64,000 nucleotides of DNA from Pyxicephalus adspersus (Eukaryota; Chordata; Amphibia; Anura; Pyxicephalidae). How positions within the stretch are numbered: position 1 is the stretch's first letter; each line of letters starts with the position of its first letter. The translations under genes were made by a program, and so were the position numbers. The notes beneath the pieces were generated by a model. That model did no database searches. It was not told where the DNA came from and saw only the letters and a list, made by a program, of their open reading frames with translations. Positions 45,045-55,620 of the stretch are shown one piece after another. Location of the stretch: contig NC_092866.1 in NCBI RefSeq assembly GCF_032062135.1, forward strand, positions 25,863,886-25,927,885, in the 5' to 3' direction.

Positions 45045-45095
45045 GCCGCTACCCTTGAGAGGCCAAATAGGCCGAAATGCGTCAGGTACAACGGT
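45045..45095 (+). ncRNA. Candidate hammerhead ribozyme, core partly altered
   Basis: GAAA (45074-45077) follows a clean 4-bp stem II, GGCC-AAATA-GGCC. A minimal stem III and cleavable TC follow (A-TGCG-TC). Stem I forms from TACC (45050-45053) with GGTA (45085-45088) and, beyond an internal loop, GCCG (45045-45048) with CGGT (45092-45095). The expected CTGANGA is changed to CTTGAGA by what looks like a small insertion or deletion, so this copy may be inactive. Confidence 0.4.
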
Positions 45096-45827
45096 CAGCA
45101 TGACAAATACTAGTTTTCACAAGTTATTAATACGTATGGCGATTTATGTGCATAACGTGTTAGATGTCGCATGTATAGTACCCTTTAGGGCCAAAGTGAC
45201 ACTGTCTAGACTACAAGAATATATAGTGGTCTTTGTGAATGAATATAATTTGTATTGTTATATATGAATAATTATTACACAATGCATCACTTTTTTTGTG
45301 CCAAAAGCCCTGCTTTCTCTTGCTCTTTATTATTATACCATTTACAAGCCGAGACTATACAGGCATGAATGGCAACCAATGAATAGATCCTGCAAAGAAC
45401 CACTTTCATTGGATAGCTTTTTTCCTCTTTTCGTTTGTATTTTCTCTCTAAATTCCTATCCCTTGGAGATGACCTACTTCCCCTTCAAGAAATTCATGCA
45501 ATCTGATGCATCATTTTCCCCACTGGAACCCACACCACAAATGTTAGATGTTGACACTTCAGTGCTTGTTGCTGCTTTTGCATAGCCTCCTTGGTATTGT
45601 TTACAAGCACTGATTTACCATCTCTGCTCAACCAACTCTCTAACTTTTCCTGCAGCACATCACAATTGTTCAGAATTTTTACAGCCAGATTGCAAGGGTG
45701 TGGTGGGATTAGTGGAGGGAGAAGAAACATCAGATGCTGGCTGCATAGTGTCTGGTCTAAGTTTTGGGAGTAGGGTGATGCAGTCTTTAAAGATGCAGAC
45801 TACTTTAAGTACTGTAGATAATATGGT
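45096..45827. other. Flank of the gypsy insertion, unassigned
   Basis: Minus-strand 45730-45494 has an open frame with NNCDVLQEKLESWLSRDGKS that looks like real but decayed coding sequence. I do not recognise the family. The rest is AT-rich. Confidence 0.4.
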
Positions 45828-46428
45828 TGTCATGGATCTGCCACAACTGTGGGGAAGTAGACCCTATGTGCAATCTGCACGTTTGGCGGAGGTATGAGCT
45901 GAGGCGCAGAGTCTAAGGAACCGCCCAGTGTTCACCAGAGCACCCCGAAAGGAGTGATGGACATTGCTGCGGACAGCACCCAGGTTGCGACCCTCAGACA
46001 CACCCGTGCTGACAGCAGCTGAGTGCAGATAGAACCAAAGTGTAGAACCAAATTGCTGGACAATCTCGAAAACGGGAACAGGACCAGGTCAGGACAGGCG
46101 GCAAACAAAGTCAGAACAAGCCAGAGTCAGAACCAGGGAATCAGCACTCAGAAATAGACACAAGCTGGAGCCTCAAGTAAACACACCTATTCCAAAGGCA
46201 AGGAGTGTCAGTTTGAACACAGCTTATATAGTAAGGCTAACAGGCAGGCCAGGCAGGGACTGGATGAGCAGCTGCGGATAAACCAGCTGGAAAGGTTCGG
46301 CGATGCCTCTAACTCCAGAACCTGGACAGAGCAGCTAGAAGCAAGGTAAATGCAACCAACTACTGCTGATCTGACATATGTCTGGTGAACAACAAATACC
46401 AGATCAGCTGTGCTGCTGATCTGGGAAA
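45828..46428 (-). repeat. Gypsy 3' LTR (longer copy)
   Basis: About 600 bp, starting TGTCATGGATCTGCCACAAC on the plus strand and ending near GATCAGCTGTGCTGCTGATC. It matches the right LTR at both ends but has about 340 bp more in the middle (roughly 45993-46332). A short GAACCAAAGTGTAGAACCAA duplication lies inside. Confidence 0.85.
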
Positions 46429-47760
46429 GTACCCCCCCTCTTAGGACCCCTCCTCAGAAGGGATCCCCCCGGTTTCCTGGGAAACCGACTATGAAAGTCC
46501 TTCACCGGCAGAGGGGCATGAAGATCTGTGTGAGATACGCAACATCATTCTTCTGGACCATAGCCTCTCCAATGGACCAGATATTACAACTTGCCACAGA
46601 GCAGTCCAGAATCATTGATGGACTCTACTTCACAAACTCTTCCTCAGAATCCACCTGCACAGGAGCTGGAGGAGGGGATTTGCGAGAATAACGGTTGAGA
46701 ATGAGCGGCTTCAGGAGAGACACATGAAAAGAGTTGGGAATCCGAAGACTGGAGAGCAGCCGCAACTTAAAGGTCACCTGCTTGATCTGCAATAAGACAG
46801 AGAAGGGTCCAATAAAATGGGGAGAAAGTTTTGGAGATGGGACCCGCAGATGTATATGCTTAGTAAACAACCAGACCTTATCTCCTGGTGCAAATCTAGG
46901 GGCAGGCCTCCTCTTTTATCTGCCTACTTCTTGTAGCGACGAGAGGATTTATGCAATGCCTTCTGAGCATCTTCCCTGACATTGTGGAAGCTGGCTCTGA
47001 CTTCTGCGGTGCCTGGAACCTCTGAACCAGAAGGAATGGGAGGAGGTACTCTGGGGTGACACCCATAGGTCAGGAAGAAAGAGTTGAAATCAGTAGATTT
47101 GTTGACACCGCTAATATGAGCAAACTCAGCCCAAGGAAGTAATTCACTCCAATTGTCCTGCCTGGCTGATACATGGAGACGGAGAAAGTGTTCCAGGCAC
47201 TGATTGACTCTTTCAGTCTGACCGTTAGACTGTGGATGGTAGGCAGAAGAGAAGTCCAGCTGAATCTCTAACAGATGAAAAAGAGCCCTCCAAAAACGAG
47301 ATGTAAATTGAACTCCTCAATCTGAGACAATGCTGGAGGGAAGACCATGGAGGCGGAACAAATCCTGGAAGAAGATTTTAGCCAAAGCTGCAGCTGAGGG
47401 AAGCCCTTTCAATGGAATGAAATGAGCCATCTTGGAAAAATGATCCACTACAACCCAAATAACTGTGCAACCATTAGATGAAGGTAGGTCTGTGATAAAG
47501 TCCATGGAAATATGGGTCTAAGGACACTTAGGTACAGGCAGAGGAGAAAGTGGGCCAGATGGTAATTTTCTTGGAACTTTATTTTGAGCACATTTGGAGC
47601 AGGCGGCAATGAAGCCTTTAGCATCTTGACGCAAGTTTGGCCACCGATACAGGCGTGGGATAAAGTCAAAGGTTTTTCGCAGCCCTTGGTGACAGGCAAC
47701 CTTGGAATTATGGCCCTATGCAAGGATAGGGGGACGGAGAGTCCTTTTTACAAAATGTGT
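46429..47760 (-). pseudogene. Gypsy integrase with chromodomain
   Basis: The minus strand has the zinc-binding end (CSKCAQNK), the core beginning MDFITDLPSSNGCTVIWVVV with the first catalytic Asp in VDHFSKMAHF, a second Asp box followed directly by a stop codon (near 47319), and the third acidic box GQTERVNQ. Then comes the C-terminal barrel (HFIGPFSVL, RIPNSFHVSLLKP), and in another frame a chromodomain with YLVHWRGYGPEE near 46565. One stop and several frameshifts prevent expression. Confidence 0.85.
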
Positions 47761-49105
47761 ACCAGGAGGAATGTCTTTCAAGCGTACAGGGGCAGCATAG
47801 AGAATTCGGGAAGGATCAATGATATGTGAAGGTTCTGGTTCAGTATCCTCAGAATCAAAGAAGCAAGACAAGGCATCTGCCTTAGTATTCTTGGTACCAG
47901 GGTGAAAGGTTAAGTGTAAATACAAATCTAGAGAAAATAGGGCCCAGCGAGCCTGCCATGGATAAAGTCTTTGGGCAGTTTGGAGGTACAGGAAGTTCTT
48001 GTGATCTGTGTAAATCGTAACAGGGAAGAGAGCTCCCTCAAGAAGATGACACCATTCCTCCAATGCAAGCTTCACAGCCAGTAACTCTCGATCCCCTATA
48101 GTATAATTCCTTTCAGCCGGCAAAACAACCTCATTAGGATTGCAGTTTGCTATAGGTGCCTTGCTGGGAGAGAACAGCTCCTACCCCCACAGCAGAGGCA
48201 TCCACCTCAAGAAAGAATGGCTTACTTGGGTCAGGGTGCATTGTGAAGGCCTGCTTTAAGACCCCGAAGGCCTGAAAAGCCTCCTTAGGCCACACCTTGG
48301 AGTTGGCCCCCTTCATGGTGAGGACTGTGATGGGAGCCACAATGGAAGAATAATTCCTAATAAACTGCCGATAATAATTGGCAAAATTTTTGAATCGCTT
48401 TTAGCCCTTAATGTAATGGTCACTTCAGAACAGCGGAAACTTTTCCAGGGTCCATATGTAATCCCTGATTGGAAACAATATAGCCCAGAAAAGGCACTTC
48501 AGGGAGTTCAAAGAGACATTTATCCAATTTGGCATAAATATGTAATCCAGGTATACTTCAACACAAGTGTAGAGGAGGTCACAGAAAATGTCATTAACAA
48601 AGTTTTGAAATACTGCAGGGGCATTACAAAGCCCAAATGGCATGACCAGGTACTCATAATGACCATCCCGAGTGTTGAAAGTGGCCTTCCACCCATGCCC
48701 TTCTTTAATTCGGATGAGGTTGTAGGCTCCCCGCAGATCTAGCTTAGTGAAAACAGTGGCACCCTGGATGCAGTCAAAAAATTCTGAAATCAGAGGCAAA
48801 GGATATCGATTTTTAACCGTTATTTTGTTCAGGCCCCAGTAATCTACACAGGGATGCAGGGACCCATCCTTCTTACTGACAAAGAAGAAACCAGCGCCAG
48901 CAGGTGAGGTGGACTTGCGAATGAAACTCCTTTCGAGGTTCTCCTTAATATTTTCAGACATGGCCTGAGTTTCAGGTCTAGACGGGGGACAGACTTGGCC
49001 ACGAGGAGGCGTAGTCCCAGGTAAGAGCTCAATGGAGCAGTCATAAGGGCTATGAGGGTCTCGGCCTTTAGCTTGGAGAAAACACAAAATCTTTGTAGGA
49101 ATCAA
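47716..49105 (-). pseudogene. Gypsy reverse transcriptase and RNase H
   Basis: 49105-48425 reads as a long frame with the fingers ([20 protein letters not shown]), [10 protein letters not shown] with the first catalytic Asp, and [13 protein letters not shown]. The YLDD catalytic box reads YLDY, so an essential aspartate is lost. 48340-48134 is the connection ([20 protein letters not shown], the first RNase H Asp). 48123-47716 continues RNase H with the TIGDRELLA Glu, IYTDHKNF and KNTKADALSCFF. At least two frameshifts separate these parts. Confidence 0.88.
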
Positions 49106-49800
49106 GAAGGTCAGGCAAAGGTGCAGTCTCAGTCAGGCAAACAGAACATGCTGGTTTAATCCACTGAATACAGTGGTGAAAACAGCTAGAACTCCAGGAC
49201 AGAATGTCTCCAGAAACCCAGTCTATCACTAGAGAGTGTAGGTGAAGCCATGGCATGCCTAGAAGGAGTTGGTTGACAAGCTTAGGCATTACCAGGAATT
49301 CCAAAGTTTAAAAATGGAGGAAACCTACCCGTAGTGGTCTTAAAATGAACGGGCTGAGGAATTACTGTACCATTGACCCATGAAATAGGATCAGGGCTAC
49401 CAGCAGAATCCGGTGCTTGGAAACTACGCTCTGATCCATGAATGTGGCTGCGGCACTAGAATCCAGATAGGCCTCAGCCCAAATAGTCTGGTCAGGAAAG
49501 AAGAGCTGTGAATGTAACCTTTTTAGAGGGAGTGCTGAATGAAAGACCTAGGGAATCCTCCTTACCGATCTCTAGGGTGTTCCAAGAGGACAGGTATTTC
49601 TATAATGTCAATTACCTCCACAATACAAACATAAATTTTGTGCACAGCGGCGTGCACGCTCAGAGACTGGCAGTTTAGACAGATTAGTCTCCATATGTTC
49701 TGCTGAAGGTTCAGTAGCTTCTGGTGGGTTAACAACAGGGAAAGAAGCTTCTGGAAACTCTGCTGCACGTTCCTGGCGATGTTCCCAGAGGCATCAGTCA
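49068..49800 (-). pseudogene. Gypsy protease and gag zinc-knuckle region
   Basis: Minus-strand 49304-49068 gives FLVMPKLVNQLLLGMPWLHL and the ILSWSS stretch, the C-terminal part of a retropepsin-like protease. Upstream, 49660-49610 has NLCLYC-type text of a nucleic-acid-binding knuckle. The protease Asp box (DSSAAATFMD, near 49450) is readable in a different frame. Broken by frameshifts. Confidence 0.65.
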
Positions 49801-49828
49801 ATTTTAAATGCCAGCTGCATGGCTGTAT

Positions 49829-50480
49829 CTAGATTCTCAGGTGGAGGATAGTGCACAAGAGAGTCTTTTTCTTTTCTGACAGTCCTAGCCGGAACTGAGA
49901 ATGGAGGGCGGCATCGTTCCACTGCGAATGAGCAGACCACCGGCGAAACTCCTCCCCGTTTTTGTGTCCGTGGTGCAGGAAACCAAGAGGAAATTTTGCA
50001 GATGCTGCCCGATCTGGATCATCATATAGCAGACCCAGTGCCAGTGCCCGGAAGAAGGAATCCACAAAAAAAAGGGCAGGGTTACCAAGTAGCAAACTGA
50101 AAGCCCAGGACTGAGGATCACCTTGCAGTAAAGACATTACAGGGCCAACTCGCTGTTCCTCAGAGCCAGAGGAGTGTGGATGAAGGCGAAAATAAAGTAT
50201 TCTTGAAGTTAGAAAATGTCTTCTGGTCACCGGAAAAACGATCTGGCAAATTCATCTTTGGCTCAGATGCAGGAGAGATGGTAGCAGGAGCAACAGCAGG
50301 AGCTGGGGAAGGAGTAGCTGCAGCACTGCCCTGCAGGGAGGTCTGGAGATGCTAGAGATGATAAGTCCTGCACCACCTGCACAACTTGATCAGTCTTGGT
50401 CTCTTGATGTTCAATTCGTCGCACCAAGGCATGCAGGGTGCTTGGCAGAGGAATGTCAGCGGGCTCCATGGCCATTGCAA
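49829..50480 (-). pseudogene. Gypsy gag
   Basis: Starts MAMEPADIPLPSTLHALVRR at 50475, only a few bases after the end of the 5' LTR. A short coiled region (RIEHQETKTDQVVQVVQDL) follows. After a frameshift comes the capsid-like part (VGPVMSLLQGDPQSWAFSLL, FRALALGLLYDDPDRAASAK, EEFRRWSAHSQWNDAALHSQ). It forms the particle shell in active elements. Layout recalls the Sushi/Mart lineage of vertebrate chromoviruses, but I cannot confirm this. Confidence 0.8.
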
Positions 50481-50482
50481 AC

Positions 50483-50735
50483 TGTCACGGATCTGCCACA
50501 ACTGTGGGGAAATGGACCCTGTGTGCAATTTGCACGTTTAGCGGAGGTATGAGCTGAGGCGCAGAGTCCAAGGAACCGCCCAGCGTTCACCAGAGCACCC
50601 CACAAGGCCTGATGGACTTTCCTGCGGAATGCGCACAGGTTGCGGTAGAAGCAAGGTAAATGCAACCAACTACTGCTGATCTGACATGTCTGGTGAACAA
50701 CAAGTATCAGATCAGCTGTGCTGGTGATCTGTGAC
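50483..50735 (-). repeat. Gypsy 5' LTR (internally deleted)
   Basis: 253 bp with perfect TGTCAC...GTGACA ends. It matches the other LTR up to CACAGGTTGCG (near 50644), then jumps to GTAGAAGCAAGGTAAATGCA, skipping about 340 bp present in the left LTR. The deletion presumably removed promoter sequence. Confidence 0.88.
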
Positions 50736-51230
50736 ACATGCCATTCTGGTCAAAGAGTTGCAGACGTGCTTTAATATAGACAAGAAGTGGCAGTTACTCC
50801 AAAAAGTCCATTAATTGAAAAAAAAAATACTCAAAGCTTAGTGGTAAGTCTTGCATTAAGGTGAAGAGCAGGCATTGCCAACAAAATACAATTGTCAGAC
50901 ATTTGGATAAAAAAATGTCTTTAGTATTCTCTGAAAATAATATTCAAATCATTGTAGTATGCACTAACACATTTAATAGCTTAGTGTTTTGCATTGACAG
51001 TCTTGACACTTTTTGTAACCTATGTTTTAAAAGCATGTTTTAAATTTAAAACAATCCCTCATACAGATATATGGTAATTAATGATTTGTCTTTTGTGTCT
51101 CTTGGAATCACAATATTGGCTGAAGGTATATAAATGAGTTGCATATGCAAAAATAAAAAATAATGTTTTTAGCTACTGGAGCATCACCACTTAAGAGGGT
51201 CTTCCTACAATGCCTGGTGTCTTTAAAGTA
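50736..51230. other. Spacer, nothing recognised
   Basis: AT-rich right flank of the gypsy element without recognisable genes. Confidence 0.6.
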
Positions 51231-51640
51231 ATAGCTTGTTATCTTGTTCTGACAGCTCCTTAACTTTGCTGTGTGTTGAGTTCCTTTGTGTGGAACATGA
51301 TCCAGATGTACTGTACTCTGTGTAGCTAACTCAGGAGAACTCTGGAAACATGAGAGGAGGAGGAAAGCCAGATGCTGCTGCCAGGATGTTCTTAACCCTA
51401 GAAGTCCTGGTGTAAGTCTTGGTCACTGAAAGTGACACAAAGATTCTCTTTGTGGGCTGTTCATTTTACCTTCACTACCCTTCAATACTCATACATATAA
51501 CTACCTTTAGCTATTTACAAATTGAATATTAAAATATTTTTTATTGTTGCATACTTTAAGTTTATATGGAAAACAAGCTTTTAGTGTGTGCTGGTATACT
51601 TCTAGCTGCTGGTGTGCTGGTATACTTCTAGCACTAATAA
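51231..51640 (-). repeat. Duplicate of the MMP2 promoter/5' UTR region
   Basis: Matches 36231-36610 in order and orientation. Shared runs include CAGATGTACTGTACT, GTGTAGCTAACTCAGGAGAA, AAACATGAGAGGAGGAGG, CAGGATGTTCTTAACCC and AGTGACACAAAG, and further out GTGTGCTGGTATA. It does not include the MMP2 start codon or exon 1 coding part. Inside, GTGTGCTGGTATACTTCTAG is itself duplicated (51584-51630). It could be an old segmental copy, a second upstream promoter, or a dispersed repeat that supplied the MMP2 promoter. Confidence 0.8.
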
Positions 51641-53142
51641 TATGAATGATTGGAAATTAAGTAAGGTGTCAATAAAAACGAAATTAGATAAAAATTAATT
51701 ACGGGTTAATACGTTTTCAGTGTTTTATGTTTTGATGTTTGCTATGTATGTTTGTCTACTTTCCTTGAAAACTCAATAAAGTTGATTGACACAAAAATAA
51801 AGGCAGTAAAATACTATATTATAATGTAATAACATTACTTAATATATATACAGTGTATTTCAACGTGTAATTAAATGAATGAAAGAGATGAATGCGGGTG
51901 GGAAAAAAAGTGATCAATAAAGTTACAACAATCCTACATTTTTCATTAAAACATTAGTAAATGATATATAAATATGACTAACATTGGTATAGCTATATGT
52001 GACACATGATATAACATAGTGTGACAATTGTAAGTAAATAAATACAATGTCGTGGAATACAGCTTCGTTAAAGAATCATATACCTAAATACAATGCGGTG
52101 AGTAAAGAACAATAAATAAAATTAAGGGTCAATCATAGATAAAAAAATCTTTTTTTCAGGTTTGTAAACTATAAACAATATGATACCTGTACAGCTAAAG
52201 GGTTAGGTAATAAATACACAAGAAATAGTATCCTGGTAAATTAGGCATATACTCTGTATTGTTGTAATGACTCAAAAACTAATCAATGTACTTTATAATA
52301 CTAACGGTTACTTCATTCATTGGGCCTAAATTATCAAGCAAGTGCGTGTAAGCTCGCTGCGCGTATATACGCGCCTACATACGAGGTGTAATTTACGCAA
52401 GCCGGAGTCGGAGCCGAGTGCTAGTACTCTCGCCTTCACTTGCCAGCTGGGTTCCTGCTTTGAAAAATGAGCAATAGGGGTCGAGAATATGCCAATTAGG
52501 TCGATTATTTTGCAGCTGCGTGATTCAGGAGGATCTGTTAAGCTCTGTCAATGGTGAGGTTCATCAGTTTCAATCTTTAATGCTTTATCTTCTTTTGGGT
52601 AAGTGCTACATTTTTATGTTACATTATACTCATTCACAAAATTGATTCATTTATTGTTACATTTGTTGCACTGTTTTGTTGCCAAAGATGTTATAATACA
52701 TGTATCAAGGACCATTTGGTAATTTCACTTGTGTGTGTATGTCAAAATACATTTAAATGTATATAAATACATATGCATTTTTATTACTACTATTTTAACT
52801 GGACTGGTTGGTTGGTTGAAATGCGTTGATGTGACTTTGTAGCAACATAGATTAGTAGAACACAGCAAACAACACCCTTCTATATATGCTCATGTTTATG
52901 CGCACAGCTGATAGGAATTCGCGTGTAATTGGGACATGCGCTGTCTATGCAATTTGGCAGTTTGTTTTTTTTTTGACAGTTTGACATTCCATAATCATTT
53001 ATTGATATGATCCTTTACATTAGGCTTTTAATGTTCAAGTTATTAAAATTGTGTGTGTTTAGTGAAACTTTTACCATTTTTTATTATTATATTTTATATT
53101 ATATTAATATTTTATTATATTATATATATATATATATATATT
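51641..53142. other. AT-rich spacer with one unusual CpG-rich patch
   Basis: Mostly featureless. 52320-52460 is notably CpG-rich (CTCGCTGCGCGTATATACGC, GCCGGAGTCGGAGCCGAG) and starts GGGCCTAAATTATCAAGCAA, which looks like the end of a repeat. GAATTCGCGTGTAATTGGGA at 52916 may be its other part. (TA)10 lies at 53121-53140. Confidence 0.5.
53121..53140 (+). repeat. (TA)10 microsatellite
   Basis: Ten uninterrupted TA units immediately left of the inverted-repeat element. Confidence 0.9.
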
Positions 53143-53792
53143 GTAACAGCTGGCCAAAAAAATCACAGGGTTTGCCCAGATACAGGTTATACGCAGAGTA
53201 TTTTTTTGTTTAGTCAGACAGTTTTTCTTTTGACCTGAAGGTGGGGTTGAAGTACCAGGCTGAATGACAATGAGCTTCTTGGCCAGGTGGTGGAGCTAAA
53301 GAGGCCTGGGTATGATCAGGTGTAACTGTCTCAGCTGAAATGCATCCTGGAAATTAGGCTGGGGATATAAACTCCCAGCCTTCTTATTCCTGTGGCTCTG
53401 TCTTGGCTGGTGAGCTGGGAGGAGAGTTAAGGTGAACTGTGAGTAAAGGCAGACATTGTTGGAAAAGATGTATGGCTAGGGCCTTAGAGTCCTGCACAGC
53501 ACTATGTTGGGCTGGATTGTTAGTAAAGGATCTAACAGTGAGTTAGGGGCCAGGCTTTATTTTTGCTGTTTCCTTGTTGCATGGATAACCTGCTGGCCCT
53601 GTTTCCTGTTTGAAACACACACACACCCTGTTGCTATGGGTGGTCTCACATTAGCCTGCATCCTCCACCATAGGGGTGTTTTAAACTGGAAATAGGGACA
53701 GCAGGTTATCTGTGCAACAAGGGTTTTAACCTGTATATAACCTATAACCTGTATCTGGGCAAACCCAGTGATTTTATTTGGGCTGGTGTTAC
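53143..53792. mobile_element. 650-bp inverted-repeat element, unclassified
   Basis: The left end GTAACAGCTGGCC...AAATCACAGGGTTTGCCCAG, then ATACAGGTTATA, is matched by the complement of the right end (GTAACACCAGCCC..., GGGTTTGCCCAGATACAGGT). A second inverted pair lies inside (CTTGTTGCATGGATAACCTG near 53573, complement near 53695-53735). GGATATAAACTCCCAGCC near 53364 resembles an LTR-type TATA region. No target duplication seen. Class unresolved. Confidence 0.6.
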
Positions 53793-53802
53793 TCTGCTCC
53801 AT

Positions 53803-54506
53803 TTCAGTAGGTTGAAACAAAGATTGCATAAAAATGTGAGGGACTAAAGCCTTTTTTAACACAATCACTTCATTTCAGGGGCTCAAAAGTAATTAGACAA
53901 TTGACTCCAAGGCTATTTAATGGGTTGGTGTGGGCAATTCCTTTGTTATGTCATCAATTAAGCAGATAAAAGGCCTGGAATTGATATTGGGGGGGCGGGG
54001 GGTGCTTGTATGTGGAAGATTTTGCTGTGAACAGACAACATGTGGTCAAAGGAGCTCTCCATGCAGGTAAAACAAGCCATCCCTTAAGCTGGAAAAACCC
54101 ATCTGGGAAATTGCTACAATATTAGTTTTAGCAACTAAAATCTGCTGCAGTAAAGGCCTGGCAGAGCATTAAAAAGGAGGAACCCCAGCATCTGGTGATT
54201 TCCATGAGTTCAAGACTACAGGCTGTCATTGCCAGCAAAGGGTTTTCAACCAAGTATTAGAAATGAACATTTTATTTTCAGCTTTTTAATTTGTCCAATT
54301 ACTTTTGAACCCCTGAAGTGATTGTGTAAAAAAGCTTTAGTTCCTCACTTTTTTTTCAATATTTTTGTTCAACCCACTGAATTAAAGCTCGAAGTCTGCA
54401 GTTCAACTGCATCTGAGTTGTTTCATTTAAAATTATTTGTGGTAATTTACAGAACCAAAGTTAGAAAAAATTTGTCTCTGTCCAAATATTTAAAAACCTA
54501 ACACTG
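53803..54506 (+). mobile_element. Internally deleted Tc1-like transposon, left end truncated
   Basis: Inverted ends: left TCAGTAGGTTGAAACAAAGA through GGGGCTCAAAAGTAATTAGA, with the complement at right through to ACACTG at 54506. On the plus strand it encodes the transposase start (MWSKELSMQVKQAIP, KPIWEIATIL) at 54038-54135 and, after a large deletion, the very C-terminal part near 54140-54270. The catalytic core is missing. About 100 bp of the right end have no counterpart at left, because the left end stops where the 53143-53792 element begins. Confidence 0.78.
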
Positions 54507-55399
54507 TGTGTGTAGATTTATATAGATATCTATGGAAGCAAAGAAGAACTTGGTTGGATGATCTAACAACATTGGCATTGGAATTGTGTTTAGTCAGTGC
54601 TAACCAATAGTGGTGTGATAGAATACACATGTTCATAAAACTATTTTCTAAATGCGGGTTTAGTTTTTCCCACATTATAAGATTCGCATTTACATGCGAT
54701 CAAGTAAACCACTCAAGGTTAAGCAGTTCACAAAGTGTCTTGGGCAATGTACCAACCTGTTTAAGAGGGGTATACCAAGCAGAAGACTTGTGGCTTTTTA
54801 TAGACTGTTCCACTTGAAATTTGAAATCTGTTTTACTGCATAATGGCAACTGCTATGCATCAATTCCAATTGGTCACTCAACAAAACTTAAGGAAGAATA
54901 TAAAAATATCAAAATAGCTTTGCTATCCTGAACACCAATGGTCCATATGTGTTGATTAAAAAATGGTGAGTTCTCTACTTAGACAGCAAAGTTGATACAC
55001 AAAGTACCCATGTTTCATCTACTTGTGGGATAGTAGGGCAAAGCAGGATAACGTGACAAAAGTAAAATGGCCTCCAAGGGAATGGTTGCTGTACCCACTT
55101 CTCCAACCCCAAGAAGGCCCCAAATCCCCCTCTATCCTATCATTGATTGTCATCTGTATGTCTAACTACCCCCCTATTCCCCCTTTCCTCATTGCAGTAT
55201 TCTACACTCTTTACTGTATTGTAAATTTTATTGCAATGTTACTTCTGTTTATTTACACTATTCTTATAAATGCTCAGATGTTCTGTTACTGCTCATACTT
55301 TGTGTGCCCACTTAAATATTGAATTCACTGAATTTTTTACTTGCATGTGTATTATATTTGATTATCTGTATTGAACTTAATCTATATTCTCAATTAAAA
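54507..55399. other. Spacer, nothing recognised
   Basis: AT-rich. No gene or named repeat. Confidence 0.6.
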
Positions 55400-55620
55400 C
55401 ATATTGACCCATAAATATTTTCTCCAACAAAATATATTTAGGTCTATTAATGAACCAGTAAATCTGATATTTGCCAAACATACTCTTGGAGAAGCAATCA
55501 CTGCCAATGTAAAGCTCATAGACCTGGAAGATTCTCCACCATTTGGACAATGTCTGGTTCATTGCTTTATAAACCTTGTAGTATGGCGCAATTGCACAAT
55601 TATCTTTCTGGTTACCTGCT
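55400..55620. mobile_element. Probable small foldback MITE
   Basis: GGTCTATTAATGAACCAG near 55441 pairs with CTGGTTCATTGCTTTATAAA near 55554. It contains GACCTGGAAGATTCTCCACC, shared with the MITE at 41310-41465. Confidence 0.5.

Larger units (their letters stand above)
45828..50735 (-). mobile_element. Degenerate Ty3/gypsy (chromovirus) LTR retrotransposon
   Basis: About 4.9 kb with an LTR at each end and, on the minus strand, gag, protease, reverse transcriptase, RNase H and integrase with chromodomain in Ty3/gypsy order. A G-rich purine tract (AAGAGGGGGGG on the minus strand, near 46432) lies just before the 3' LTR. No clear target duplication is seen (ATGGT at left, CATGC at right). Frameshifts, stops and an altered catalytic box show that it is dead. 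Its left flank holds a related LTR fragment (42727-43000). Confidence 0.9.

Noticed and set aside
48416..48742. 108-residue plus-strand open frame
   Set aside because: Shadow of the gypsy reverse transcriptase on the opposite strand.
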